A stretch of 64,000 nucleotides of DNA from DATARN01 sp963851105 (GCA_963851105.1 CAWKNP010000003.1:124001-188000); one strand, 5' to 3'; positions 33,632 through 42,861 are shown, counted from the first letter of the stretch. The notes: generated from the sequence alone by a model not told the origin. Numbers and translations are program-made.

Positions 33632-34718
33632 GGCCGCGGCCGTCGTGGAGGCGGTGGATCGGGGCCCCGACGACCTGGCCGCGCTGATGTTCACTGCGGG
33701 CACCGCCGGCGCGCCGCGCGCCGCCATGCTCACCCATGGCAATCTCCTGGCCAACCTCGACCAGGTGCAGCGCCATCCCGGCCGGGCCCTGCAGGCATCG
33801 GACCGCGCCCTTGGCGTGCTGCCGCTGTGCCACATCTTCGGGCTCAACGCGGTACTCGGCGGGGCGCTGTACGTCGGGGCGAGCGTCCTGCTGCTCGACC
33901 GCTTCGACGCCGCCGGCACGCTGGAGCTGATCGCGGAACACCACGTCACGATCCTGGTGGGCGCCCCGCACCTCTTCGCCGCCCTGGCGGCCGCACCCGG
34001 CGGTGGCGACGACGATGCCCTCGCCACCGTCCGTTTCGCCTTCTCGGGCGCCGCCCCCCTCTCGCCCGAGATCGCCCACGCCTGGCAGAAGCGCTTCGGG
34101 CTGCCACTGCGCCAGGGGTACGGCCTCACCGAGGCGGCGCCGGTCGTCACCACCGCCGTCATGGACGAGCCCGCCCGGCCCAGCTCGATCGGCATCCCCC
34201 TCCCCGGTGTGGAAGTGCGCCTCATCGACGACGAGGGCGACGATGCCCTGGCCGGAGACCCGGGGGAGATCTGGGTACGGGGACCGAACGTGTTCCCCGG
34301 CTACTGGCAAGATCCCGACGCCACCGCTGCCGCCTTGAGCGCCGACGGCTGGCTGCGTACCGGCGACATCGCGGTGGTGGGCGACGACGGCGAGCTGGCG
34401 ATCGTCGACCGGGCCAAGGACCTCATAATCGTGTCGGGCTTCAACGTCTATCCCGCTGAGGTCGAAGATGTGATCGCCGAGCACCCCGGTGTCGCCGAGG
34501 TGGCCGTCATCGGCGACCCCGACGCCTCCAAGGGCGAGGTGGTACATGCCTTCGTTGTCCCCCGGCAGGGCGAGTCACCTACCGCCGCCGACCTCATCGG
34601 GTGGTGCCGGGTGCGGCTGGCTCGCTACAAGTGCCCGAGTGAGATCACCATCGTGCCTTCCCTGCCCCACGGTGTAGCCGGCAAGCTGCTCAGGCGGTCG
34701 CTTCGGAAGGCGACCTGA
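33624..34718 (+). CDS. Acyl-CoA synthetase (AMP-forming), main fragment
   Basis: 364 aa. The ATP/AMP motif is degenerate (FTAGTAGAPRAAMLTHGN, where TSGTTGxPKG is usual). The others are intact: QGYGLTEAAPVV, GWLRTGDIAVVGDDG, DLIIVSGFNVYPAEVE and the C-terminal lysine in GKLLRR. It activates fatty or other carboxylic acids to acyl-CoA. The N-terminal domain is in the preceding overlapping frame. Its last 29 nt overlap the converging membrane-protein gene. Confidence 0.85.
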   Translation: MGEAAAVVEAVDRGPDDLAALMFTAGTAGAPRAAMLTHGNLLANLDQVQRHPGRALQASDRALGVLPLCHIFGLNAVLGGALYVGASVLLLDRFDAAGTLELIAEHHVTILVGAPHLFAALAAAPGGGDDDALATVRFAFSGAAPLSPEIAHAWQKRFGLPLRQGYGLTEAAPVVTTAVMDEPARPSSIGIPLPGVEVRLIDDEGDDALAGDPGEIWVRGPNVFPGYWQDPDATAAALSADGWLRTGDIAVVGDDGELAIVDRAKDLIIVSGFNVYPAEVEDVIAEHPGVAEVAVIGDPDASKGEVVHAFVVPRQGESPTAADLIGWCRVRLARYKCPSEITIVPSLPHGVAGKLLRRSLRKAT

Positions 34719-35457
34719 CAGCCGGAGGCCGCCACGGCGCCGCGGGCTCGACGGCCGCCCTGCCGGCAACGCGCGTGCCCCGCCCACCCGAGGTGGCGAC
34801 GAGGAACCCCGCGAAGATGACCGAGATACCGACTAGCAGGGTCACCGCGAAGGCGGTCATGGCGCCGAACACCGAGTTGAGCGTCCCGCTGGCGCCGAGT
34901 ATCAGTGTCCCCAGGGCTATCAGGCCGTTGGACCACACCAACCGGCGGCGCGCGCCGCTGCGGGCCACGCGCCAGGCGCTGGCGACCGCCCCGGCCACGA
35001 TGGCAGTGGCGCCACCCGCCGAGGCCACCGCGGCCAGTACCCGGGGCATGGGACCGAACACCTTCGAACCCTGCACCAGCTCGTCGACCGGCACAGGTGC
35101 GAGGAACGGAGCCATCACGATCACCCCCGCCGCGAAGGCGCAGAACAAGCCGACGCCGGCCGCCACCGCGGTCGCCACCCGGCGACCGAGCAACAGGTAG
35201 ACGGTCCCGAGCGCCAGGACGGGCACGTCGGCGATGGCGCCGAACAGGTAGAACACCCGGAACACCGGGCCTGACCAGCCTGACTGCGCCCCGACGGCCA
35301 GCGCCGCAGCGGCGATGGCAAACATCGCCAGGGCCGCGCTCCAGGCCAACTCGTAGGGCTGGCGCGACCGGAGCCAGCGCTCGAAGGTCGACAGCCCGAA
35401 GGCAACGCCGACGATGGCGGCGGCGACCGCGACCGACGTCTCGAGCGGGTGGTGCAT
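34690..35457 (-). CDS. Seven-helix membrane protein of unknown function
   Basis: 255 aa with about seven hydrophobic segments and no catalytic motif I recognise. The pattern (FGLSTFERWLRSRQPYELAW, FYLFGAIADVPVLALGTVYL) recurs in uncharacterised actinobacterial membrane proteins. TAGCCT lies 9 nt before the ATG. It converges on the synthetase gene with a 29-nt 3' overlap and diverges from rex. Confidence 0.6.
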   Translation of the reverse strand: MHHPLETSVAVAAAIVGVAFGLSTFERWLRSRQPYELAWSAALAMFAIAAAALAVGAQSGWSGPVFRVFYLFGAIADVPVLALGTVYLLLGRRVATAVAAGVGLFCAFAAGVIVMAPFLAPVPVDELVQGSKVFGPMPRVLAAVASAGGATAIVAGAVASAWRVARSGARRRLVWSNGLIALGTLILGASGTLNSVFGAMTAFAVTLLVGISVIFAGFLVATSGGRGTRVAGRAAVEPAAPWRPPAVRSPSEATA

Positions 35458-35510
35458 CGGCCACCCAGGCTACCCGCAGGCTCGTTCGACGCTACTTGCC
35501 GGACACCTCA

Positions 35511-35526
35511 TGTGAACTTGTGCACG
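35511..35526 (+). promoter_or_regulatory. Candidate Rex operator upstream of rex
   Basis: TGTGAACTTGTGCACG resembles the actinobacterial Rex site TGTGAACnnnTTCACA, with two mismatches in the right half. It lies 20 nt upstream of the -10 box, over the expected -35 region, where it would allow autorepression as known in Streptomyces. Confidence 0.45.
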
Positions 35527-35546
35527 TTTTGCTCCTAGGTCGTCGG

Positions 35547-35552
35547 TACGAT
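35547..35552 (+). promoter_or_regulatory. -10 box TACGAT, 7 nt before rex
   Basis: TACGAT, seven bases, then ATG 35560. The box overlaps the earlier ATG at 35551, so if this promoter is used the second ATG must be the start. Confidence 0.5.
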
Positions 35553-35559
35553 GGGGCCG

Positions 35560-36246
35560 ATGACTGCCGGCCGGCACATTCCCGAGGCCACCGTCGCCCG
35601 CCTCCCCTTGTACCTGCGGGCCCTCGTCGACGTGGCCGAGGCCAAGTTGACCACCATCTCCTCGGAGCGCCTGGCCGACCTGGCCGGAGTCAACGCCGCC
35701 AAGGTCCGCAAGGACCTCTCCTACCTCGGGTCCTACGGGACCCGAGGCGTCGGCTACGACGTCGAGTTCCTGCTGTACCAGATCAGCCGCCAGCTGGGCC
35801 TGACCCGGGACTGGCCCATCGTCATCGTCGGCGTCGGCAACCTGGGCCACGCCCTGGCCAACTACCGCGGCTTTGCCGCCCGCGGCTTTCGCATCGTGGC
35901 CCTGCTCGACGCCGACCCCGACAAGGTCGGGGAGCGCCTGGGCGAGCACTGCATCCGGGACATGGCCGAGCTCGACGATGTCGTGAAAGAGGAGAAGGTG
36001 GCGATCGGCGTGATCGCCACGCCGGCCGTCGTGGCCCAGGAGGTGTCCGACCGGTTGGTGGGGGCGGGGGTCACTTCGATCCTCAACTTCGCGCCGATCG
36101 TGATCACCGTCCCGGCGCATGTGGCCCTGCGCAAGGTCGACCTGTCGATCGAGTTGCAGATCCTGAGCTTCTACCACCAGCGGTCGCTGAGTGCGGTCGA
36201 CCTGGCCGCCGAACTGGCGGCCGATCTCGCCCTGCCCGCCGGCTGA
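35560..36246 (+). CDS. rex: Redox-sensing transcriptional repressor Rex
   Basis: 228 aa from ATG 35560 (ATG 35551 adds three residues). An N-terminal winged helix (RLPLYLRAL, NAAKVRKDLSYLGSYGTRGV) is followed by a Rossmann domain VIVGVGNLGHAL and the domain-swap C-terminal helix. Rex senses the NADH/NAD+ ratio and represses respiratory and heme genes when NADH is low. Being first in a hem operon reproduces the Streptomyces rex-hemACD arrangement. Confidence 0.95.
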   Translation: MTAGRHIPEATVARLPLYLRALVDVAEAKLTTISSERLADLAGVNAAKVRKDLSYLGSYGTRGVGYDVEFLLYQISRQLGLTRDWPIVIVGVGNLGHALANYRGFAARGFRIVALLDADPDKVGERLGEHCIRDMAELDDVVKEEKVAIGVIATPAVVAQEVSDRLVGAGVTSILNFAPIVITVPAHVALRKVDLSIELQILSFYHQRSLSAVDLAAELAADLALPAG

Positions 36247-36262
36247 CGGCGGCTGACGGCCC

Positions 36263-36886
36263 ATGCCCGTCGATGGCGCGCAGTACCCCGTCAATCTCAT
36301 ACTGGGCGGCAAGCGGTGCCTGGTCGTCGGCGGCGGGCCGGTCGCGGCCCGCAAGATCGCCGGCCTCCTGGCCTGCGGGGCCGACGTGCACGTGATCGCG
36401 GCCGACCCGGGGCCCGAGGTGAGCGCTCTCGGGGTCGCCGTCGAGACCCGCCCCTACCGGCCCGGCGACATGGTCGGCTACCGCCTGGTGATCGCGGCGA
36501 CCAACGACAGGGCCCTCAATCGGGCCATCTTCACCGAGGCTGAAGCCGCCGGGACGTGGGTCAACAGCGCCGATGACCCCGCCTCGTGCACCTTCACCCT
36601 GCCGTCGATCGTCCGCCGGGGCCCGATCATGGTGACGGTGTCTACCGGCGGCCGCAGCCCGGCGCTGGCGGCGTGGCTCAAACATCGCATCGCGGGCGAC
36701 CTGGGTCCGGAATATCAGGTTTTGGCGGATCTGCTGTCGTCGGTTCGGGAAGACATGCGCGCCGCGGGGCGTTCCACTGAAGAGGCCGATTGGCAAAGCG
36801 TGCTCGATTCCGACATGCTCGAACTCATCAAAGCTGGGCAGGTCAGCGTCGCAAGGGAGCGCCTCACGTCGTGGCTGTTGTCGTAG
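36263..36886 (+). CDS. Precorrin-2 dehydrogenase / sirohydrochlorin ferrochelatase (CysG N-terminal type)
   Basis: 207 aa. The NAD-binding loop is CLVVGGGPVAARKIAGLL, and the catalytic-Asp block is VNSADDPASCTFTLPSIVRR. It oxidises precorrin-2 to sirohydrochlorin and may insert Fe to make siroheme. The uroporphyrinogen methyltransferase partner is fused to HemD later in the operon. Its 3' end overlaps hemA by 16 nt. Confidence 0.9.
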   Translation: MPVDGAQYPVNLILGGKRCLVVGGGPVAARKIAGLLACGADVHVIAADPGPEVSALGVAVETRPYRPGDMVGYRLVIAATNDRALNRAIFTEAEAAGTWVNSADDPASCTFTLPSIVRRGPIMVTVSTGGRSPALAAWLKHRIAGDLGPEYQVLADLLSSVREDMRAAGRSTEEADWQSVLDSDMLELIKAGQVSVARERLTSWLLS

Positions 36887-38133
36887 TCGGACTGAACAAT
36901 CGAACGCTTCCACTCGAAGTCCTGGAGCGGATGACCGTCAGCGATGGCCAGATGGCCAAGGCGCTGCACGATCTGCTGGGTCGGGACAATTTGTCCGAGG
37001 CCGTCGTCGTGTCGACGTGCATGCGCACCGAGATTTATGCCGCCGCCGCCCGCTTCCACGGCGCCATGTCGGACATCCGCAACTTCCTGGCCGAGTGGAG
37101 CGGCTACCCGCCCGAGCAGTTCGGCGACCACCTCTACTCCTATTACGAGGACGCGGCCGCCAACCATCTCTTCCGGGTGGCGTCGGGGATCGACTCCGCG
37201 GTCATCGGTGAGGGCGAGGTCCTGCGCCAGGTCCGCCACGCGTGGGAGTCCGCCCGCAGCGAGGAAGCGGCGGGACCGGTCCTGACCCGCCTGTTCCGTC
37301 ATGCCGTTGAAGTCGGAAAAAGGGCGCGCAGCGAAACGGCCATCACCCGGGGGATCACGTCGCTGTCACAGGCAGCCATTGCCATGGCCGCCGAACGCCT
37401 CGGGAGTCTGGAAGGCCGCACTGTCCTGCTGGTCGGGGCGGGCGAGATGGGCGAGGGGATGGCCCAGGCCCTGGCTGCGGTTCCCGGCATCGGTCGCACC
37501 CTCGTGGCCAACCGCACCTGGTCCAAAGCGGTCCAGCTGGCCGAGCGCATCGGCGCCATCGCGGTCGAACTGGGCGGCGTCGGCGGAGCACTGGAAGAGG
37601 CTGACGTGCTGCTCACCTCGACGGGCGCCCCCACGGTCCTGATCGAGGCCGCGGATCTTGAGTCCGTGCTGCCGGCCCGCAAAGGTCGGCCGCTGCTGGT
37701 AGTCGACATTGCGGTGCCCCGCGACGTGGATGCCGGCGTCGGCCGTCTGCCGGGCGTGACCCTGCTCAACATGGACGACCTCAAGGGGTTCGTGGACGCC
37801 GCCATGGCCGAGCGCCGCCGGGAGCTGCCGGCGGTCAACCGCATCGTGGCCGAGGAAGTCGCCCGCTTCAGCGAGTTGACGGCCGAGCGGGAGATGGCAC
37901 CGCTGGTCGCGACGCTGCGCGATCGCGTCGAGTCCCTTCGTGGCGCCGAGGTGGCTCGCTACCGCAGCCGCCTGAGCGGACTGAGCGACAGCCAGCGCGC
38001 CGAGGTCGAGGCCCTGACCCGCAGCCTTCTCGCCAAGGTCCTGCACGAGCCGACGGTCCAACTGAAGGACGCGGCCGGCACGGTGCAAGGCGAGCATCTG
38101 GCCGAAGCGGTGAGGGTCCTGTTCGACCTCTAA
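36871..38133 (+). CDS. hemA: Glutamyl-tRNA reductase
   Basis: 420 aa from GTG 36871. The catalytic cysteine motif reads STCMRTEIYA where STCNRTE is usual, and GEGEVLRQVRHAWESA, the NADPH loop VGAGEMGEGMAQAL and ARKGRPLLVVDIAVPRDVD follow. It makes glutamate-1-semialdehyde from glutamyl-tRNA, the first committed heme step of the C5 pathway. AAGGGAG lies 11 nt upstream. It lies within the rex-hem operon. Confidence 0.95.
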   Translation: MAVVVVGLNNRTLPLEVLERMTVSDGQMAKALHDLLGRDNLSEAVVVSTCMRTEIYAAAARFHGAMSDIRNFLAEWSGYPPEQFGDHLYSYYEDAAANHLFRVASGIDSAVIGEGEVLRQVRHAWESARSEEAAGPVLTRLFRHAVEVGKRARSETAITRGITSLSQAAIAMAAERLGSLEGRTVLLVGAGEMGEGMAQALAAVPGIGRTLVANRTWSKAVQLAERIGAIAVELGGVGGALEEADVLLTSTGAPTVLIEAADLESVLPARKGRPLLVVDIAVPRDVDAGVGRLPGVTLLNMDDLKGFVDAAMAERRRELPAVNRIVAEEVARFSELTAEREMAPLVATLRDRVESLRGAEVARYRSRLSGLSDSQRAEVEALTRSLLAKVLHEPTVQLKDAAGTVQGEHLAEAVRVLFDL

Positions 38134-38150
38134 AGGAGAGTCCCGCGCCC

Positions 38151-39065
38151 GTCCGCGTCGCCACCCGGGGCAGCACCCTTGCTCGCTGGCAGGCATCGCT
38201 GGTGGGCGAGCGGTTGATGGCCGCCCATCGGGGGCTCACCGTGGACTACGTGGTCGTCGAGACGGTGGGGGACCGGCGCCGTGACGTGCCCATGTGGGAG
38301 CTCGGCGGCCAGGGCGTCTTCGTCAAGGAGGTCCAGGCGGCGGTGCTCGACGGGCGCGCCGACATCGCGGTGCACTCCGCCAAGGACCTCCCCTCCGCCA
38401 CCTCCCCGGGCCTGCTGCTGGCATCGGTGCCCGAGCGGGATGACCCCTCCGATGCCCTGATCGGCTCCACCCTGGCCGACCTCCCCGCCGGCGCCCTGGT
38501 GGCGACGGGGTCGGTGCGCCGGCGGGCGCAGCTCGCGTGGTTGCGACCGGACCTCACGTTTACCGGCCTGCGGGGCAACATCGAGACCCGTGTTGCCAAG
38601 GCCAGCGCCGAGCAGGTCGTCGTGGTGGCGGCGGCGGCACTGCGGCGCCTCGACCTGCTCGACCGAGCCGCCGAGATCCTCGACCCGGCGGTCATGCTGC
38701 CCCAGGTCGCCCAGGGTGCCCTGGCCATCGAGTGCCGCGCCGGCGACCAGGCGGTGATCGACCTGGTCACCGCCATCGACGACCCCGAGGCTCATCGCGC
38801 CGTGCGCGCCGAGCGCGGTTTCCTGGCCCGCCTCGGGGGCGGTTGCGACCTCCCGGTCGGCGCCCTGGCTCGCCTGAACCCGGCCGGTGGGCTGACCATC
38901 GATGCGATGATGGCCAACGCCGACGGCCGGATCCTGTTGCGGGCGCAAAGGGTCGCCACGCCCGGCGAGGACCCCGCGGCGGTGGGGCGGGCGCTGGCGG
39001 AGTTTCTCCTGGACGACTGCCGGGGGGCCGACCTGCTCGCCGAGTTATTCGTCGGCGCCCGGTGA
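38151..39065 (+). CDS. hemC: Porphobilinogen deaminase (start codon unclear)
   Basis: The conserved N-terminus PVRVATRGSTLARWQA is encoded at 38148-38195 in the hemC frame. No ATG, GTG or TTG precedes it before the hemA stop. GTC at 38151 sits where GTG is expected, about 12 nt after AAAGGAGAG. The first standard start inside is GTG 38202, which would remove the RxATRGS motif. The rest is normal: VHSAKDLPS and the dipyrromethane cysteine in GGGCDLPVGALA. It polymerises four porphobilinogens. It is probably a base error or a rare start. Confidence 0.88.
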   Translation, partial: VRVATRGSTLARWQASLVGERLMAAHRGLTVDYVVVETVGDRRRDVPMWELGGQGVFVKEVQAAVLDGRADIAVHSAKDLPSATSPGLLLASVPERDDPSDALIGSTLADLPAGALVATGSVRRRAQLAWLRPDLTFTGLRGNIETRVAKASAEQVVVVAAAALRRLDLLDRAAEILDPAVMLPQVAQGALAIECRAGDQAVIDLVTAIDDPEAHRAVRAERGFLARLGGGCDLPVGALARLNPAGGLTIDAMMANADGRILLRAQRVATPGEDPAAVGRALAEFLLDDCRGADLLAELFVGAR

Positions 39066-40588
39066 CGGCCCCGCCCGCCGCCTCGCCGGCCGCCCCGATT
39101 CCGGCCCCGGGCACGGTCTACCTCGTAGGGGCGGGCCCCGGCGATCCGGGACTGTTGACCGTCCGGGCGGCTCAGGTCCTGGCCATGGCCGACGTGGTCG
39201 TCCACGACCGCCTCGCCGAGCCCTCGCTGCTCGACCTGGCCCCCCCGGGGGCGGAGCGGATCGACGTGGGCAAGTCGCCGGGCCAGTCGGTCGATCAGGA
39301 GGGCCTCAACCGCCTCCTGGTGGCCCGGGCCCGCCAGGGCCAGACGGTGGTGCGCCTGAAGGGGGGCGACCCCTTCGTCTTCGGGCGCGGCGGTGAGGAA
39401 GCCCTGGCCCTGGCGGCGGCCGGCATCGACTGGGAAGTGGTCCCCGGGATCAGTTCGGCGCTGGCCGCGCCCGCCTATGCCGGCGTCCCGGTGACGCACA
39501 GGGGCCTGTCGACCTCGTTCACGGTGGTGACCGGGCACTCCCGCCACGCCGTCGACCGGGAGACCAACTGGGCGGCGCTGGCGGCGGCGGGGGGGACGGT
39601 GATCGTCCTCATGGGTGTTGCCCACCGGGCCATCATCGCGGCGCGCCTCATCGCCGGCGGCCTGGCCCCGACCACCCCCGTCATGGCGGTGCGCTGGGGT
39701 ACCCGCCCCGAGCAGACCACGGTGCGGACCACCCTCGACTGCCTCGGCACGACTGCGCTCGAACCGCCCGCGGCCATCGTCATCGGAGCGGTGGCCGGCC
39801 TCGACCTGGCTTGGTTCGAGCGCCGCCCCTTGTTCGGCCGCCGGGTGGTCGTGACCCGGGCCCGGGCCGACGCGTCCCCGCTGGCGGAGCGGCTGCGGAT
39901 CCTCGGCGCCGAGGTGATCGAGTTGCCGACCATCGCGGTGGCCGACCCCGCCGACGGCGGAGCCGGGTTGCAGCGTGGCGCCGACGAGCTGACGGCGGGC
40001 CACTACCAGTGGGTCGTGTTCACGTCGCCCCGAGCGGTGGTGCGGTTCCTTCCACTGCTGCGCGACGCCCGATCCTTCGGGGCCACCGCGGTGGCCGCCA
40101 TCGGAGCGGGCACCGCCGCCGCGCTGGCGGCCCATTTCGTCGTGGCCGACCTGGTGCCCACCGAGTTCGTCGCCGAGTCCCTGCTGGCCGCCTTCCCGAG
40201 TGGGACGGGCGCCGTGTTGATCCCGCGGGCCGCCGTGGCCCGCGACGTGCTGCCCGAGGGCCTGGCGGCGAAGGGCTGGACGGTGGACGTCGTGGAGGCC
40301 TACCGGACGGTCGTGGCCCGGCCCGATCCTGCCGCGCTCGCCGCCGCCGCGGCTGCCGACGCCATCACCTTCACCTCGTCGTCCACGGTCACGAACTACC
40401 TGGACGTCGCCGCCGGAGCGACCCTCCCGCAATTCGTGGCCTGCATCGGGCCGGTCACCGCGGCCACCGCCCGGGCCGCGGGCATCGACGTTGCGGTCGT
40501 GGCCGGCGAGCACAGCATCGACGGGCTGGTGACCGCCCTCGTATCCGGGCTCGGCGCGGTACCGTCGTCGGCGCATGGCCTTTCCTGA
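39062..40588 (+). CDS. Fused uroporphyrinogen-III C-methyltransferase and uroporphyrinogen-III synthase
   Basis: 508 aa from a GTG overlapping the hemC stop. Residues 15-260 are CobA/SUMT (VYLVGAGPGDPGLLTVRAAQ, RLKGGDPFVFGRGGEE). Residues 262-500 are HemD (GRRVVVTRARADASPLAERL, WVVFTSPRAVVRF, ITFTSSSTVTNYL). It closes hydroxymethylbilane to uroporphyrinogen III and methylates it to precorrin-2. The fusion is frequent in actinobacteria. It overlaps hemB by 14 nt. Confidence 0.94.
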   Translation: MTAPPAASPAAPIPAPGTVYLVGAGPGDPGLLTVRAAQVLAMADVVVHDRLAEPSLLDLAPPGAERIDVGKSPGQSVDQEGLNRLLVARARQGQTVVRLKGGDPFVFGRGGEEALALAAAGIDWEVVPGISSALAAPAYAGVPVTHRGLSTSFTVVTGHSRHAVDRETNWAALAAAGGTVIVLMGVAHRAIIAARLIAGGLAPTTPVMAVRWGTRPEQTTVRTTLDCLGTTALEPPAAIVIGAVAGLDLAWFERRPLFGRRVVVTRARADASPLAERLRILGAEVIELPTIAVADPADGGAGLQRGADELTAGHYQWVVFTSPRAVVRFLPLLRDARSFGATAVAAIGAGTAAALAAHFVVADLVPTEFVAESLLAAFPSGTGAVLIPRAAVARDVLPEGLAAKGWTVDVVEAYRTVVARPDPAALAAAAAADAITFTSSSTVTNYLDVAAGATLPQFVACIGPVTAATARAAGIDVAVVAGEHSIDGLVTALVSGLGAVPSSAHGLS

Positions 40589-41558
40589 ACGCCGCCTGCG
40601 GCGGTTGCGCCGCACCCCGGCGCTGCGCCGAATGGTCGCCGAGACCCGGCTGGGGGTCGACGACCTGATCGCGCCGCTGTTCGTCCGTGAGGGCATTGAC
40701 GACCCCCACCCCATCGCATCGCTCCCCGGGGTGGTGCAGCACACCAGGGACTCGCTGGTCAAGGAGGCGGGGCGCCTCAGCTTCCTCGGCGTGCCCGCCA
40801 TCGTGCTGTTCGGCGTGCCGGCCCACAAGGATCCCACCGGATCGGAGGCCTGGAATCCCGACGGCATCGTGCAACAGGCCATTGCCGGCGTGAAGGACGA
40901 AGTCGGCGACTCCCTGGTCGTCATCGCCGACCTCTGCCTCGACGAGTACACCGACCACGGCCATTGCGGCGTGGTCGACGATCACGGCCGGGTGCGCAAC
41001 GACGCCACGCTGGAGCTGTACCAGCGCGTGGCGCTCGCCCAGGCCGTGGCGGGCGCCGACATGGTGGCGCCGTCGGGGATGATGGACGGCCAGGTCGCAG
41101 CCATCCGATCGGCGCTCGACGGGGGCGGCTTCGACGAGGTGGCCATCCTCGCTTATGCGGCCAAGTACGCGTCGGCTCTCTACGGCCCGTTCCGCGACGC
41201 GGTCGACGTGCACATCGCGGGCGGCGGCGACCGCAAGGCGTACCAGCAGGACCCCCGCAACCGCCGTGAGGCCCTCGCCGAGGTGGCCCTGGACGAAGCC
41301 GAGGGTGCCGACATCGTCATGGTGAAGCCCGCCCTGGCGTACCTGGACGTGATCCGCGAGGTCAGCCGGCACAGCGACCGGCCGGTGGCGGCGTATCACG
41401 TGAGCGGCGAGTACGCCATGATCAAGGCGGCCGCCGCCAATGGCTGGATCGACGGCGACGCGGTCGCCCTCGAGCACCTGACGGCCATCAAGCGAGCCGG
41501 CGCCGACCTCATCATCACCTACCTGGCAGGCGAGATGGCGACCGCCTTGAATGGTTGA
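40575..41558 (+). CDS. hemB: Porphobilinogen synthase (delta-aminolevulinic acid dehydratase)
   Basis: 327 aa. The Schiff-base lysines are in ILAYAAKYAS and MVKPALAYLD. The metal-site block is DLCLDEYTDHGHCG: two of the three zinc cysteines remain and the middle one is Asp. It condenses two 5-aminolevulinates to porphobilinogen. It overlaps both neighbours, by 14 and 8 nt. Confidence 0.96.
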   Translation: MAFPERRLRRLRRTPALRRMVAETRLGVDDLIAPLFVREGIDDPHPIASLPGVVQHTRDSLVKEAGRLSFLGVPAIVLFGVPAHKDPTGSEAWNPDGIVQQAIAGVKDEVGDSLVVIADLCLDEYTDHGHCGVVDDHGRVRNDATLELYQRVALAQAVAGADMVAPSGMMDGQVAAIRSALDGGGFDEVAILAYAAKYASALYGPFRDAVDVHIAGGGDRKAYQQDPRNRREALAEVALDEAEGADIVMVKPALAYLDVIREVSRHSDRPVAAYHVSGEYAMIKAAAANGWIDGDAVALEHLTAIKRAGADLIITYLAGEMATALNG

Positions 41559-42825
41559 CCCGACGATCACCAACGGTGACTGGTTCGACCGTGCCAACCG
41601 TGTCATCCCCGGCGGCGTCAACTCGCCGGTGCGGGCGTTCCGCTCCGTCGGTGGCGTCCCCTATTTCGTGGCCCGCGGCGAGGGCGCCTACATCTGGGAC
41701 GTCGAGGACCGCCGCTACCTGGACTACGTGCAGTCCTATGGCGCCTCGATCCTGGGCCATGCCGATCCCGCGGTGATCGCGGCGGTCGCCGCCGCTGCCG
41801 GCCGGGGGACGACATTCGGGGCGCCCACGGTGGGCGAGGTACGCCTGGCCGAGGCGATCTGCCAGCGGGTGGCGGGATGCGAGATGGTCCGCTTGGTGTC
41901 GAGCGGCACCGAGGCGACCATGTCGGCGGTCCGCGTCGCCCGCGGCGCCACCGGCCGCGACCGCATCGTGGTGTTCGAAGGCTGCTACCACGGTCACTCC
42001 GACGGGCTGCTGGCGGGCGGCGGGAGCGGTGTCGCGACGCTGGGGCTTCCGGCGTCGGCCGGGGTGCCCGCGGCCGCGGTAGCCGAGACCCTGGTCGTGC
42101 CGTACAACGTGGTCCCCGAGATCGGTGCCGACGTGGCGGCGGTCATCGTGGAGCCGGTCGCCGCCAACATGGGGCTCGTCGCCCCCGTCGCCGGGTTCCT
42201 CGAGGGGCTGCGCCAGGCGTGCGACCGGGCCGGGGCGCTGCTGATCTTCGACGAGGTCATCACCGGGTTCCGCCTGGGCGCCGGCGGGGCGTCGGAGCTC
42301 CTCGGCGTGCGCCCGGACCTGTGGTGCTTCGGCAAGGTGATCGGCGGTGGCTTGCCGGTGGGCGCCTTCGGGGGCCGCCGCGACGTCATGTCGCTGCTGG
42401 CGCCGATCGGCCCGGTGTACCAGGCGGGGACGCTGTCGGGGAACCCGCTCGCCACCGCGGCCGGCCTGGCCGTGCTCGACCGCCTCGACGCCGGGGCCTA
42501 CCAGGAGCTGAGGGAACGGGCGGCCCGGCTGGGCAGCGGTCTGGCCGACGCCCTCAGTGGCGCCGGCGTCGACGTGCAGGTGCCAGTCGTCGGGCCACTG
42601 GTCGGGATTTTCTTCGCTCCGGCGCCGGTGACCGATTTCGCCGGGGCCAAGGCCTCGGCGGACACCGGCCATTTTCCCCGGCTCATGCATGGGCTCCTCG
42701 ACCGGGGGGTGGCGGTGGCGCCCGGCGCCTACGAGGTGTGGTTCCCGTCGCTCAGTCATACCGACGCCGACATCGACCGGACCGTTGCAGCGGCGGCAGA
42801 AGCCCTGCTGACTAGGCAGAAATAG
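41551..42825 (+). CDS. hemL: Glutamate-1-semialdehyde 2,1-aminomutase
   Basis: 424 aa PLP enzyme. VSSGTEATMSAVRVAR, CYHGHSDGLL, the Asp of FDEVITGFR and the PLP lysine in FGKVIGGGLPVGAFGG are present. It converts the HemA product to 5-aminolevulinate. It is the last gene of the rex-hem operon, so all steps from glutamyl-tRNA to uroporphyrinogen III are encoded together; hemE and later genes are not in the window. Confidence 0.96.
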   Translation: MVDPTITNGDWFDRANRVIPGGVNSPVRAFRSVGGVPYFVARGEGAYIWDVEDRRYLDYVQSYGASILGHADPAVIAAVAAAAGRGTTFGAPTVGEVRLAEAICQRVAGCEMVRLVSSGTEATMSAVRVARGATGRDRIVVFEGCYHGHSDGLLAGGGSGVATLGLPASAGVPAAAVAETLVVPYNVVPEIGADVAAVIVEPVAANMGLVAPVAGFLEGLRQACDRAGALLIFDEVITGFRLGAGGASELLGVRPDLWCFGKVIGGGLPVGAFGGRRDVMSLLAPIGPVYQAGTLSGNPLATAAGLAVLDRLDAGAYQELRERAARLGSGLADALSGAGVDVQVPVVGPLVGIFFAPAPVTDFAGAKASADTGHFPRLMHGLLDRGVAVAPGAYEVWFPSLSHTDADIDRTVAAAAEALLTRQK

Positions 42826-42861
42826 CTCGAAGGGGCCATTGGCGCCCGAAGGGGCGAACCG

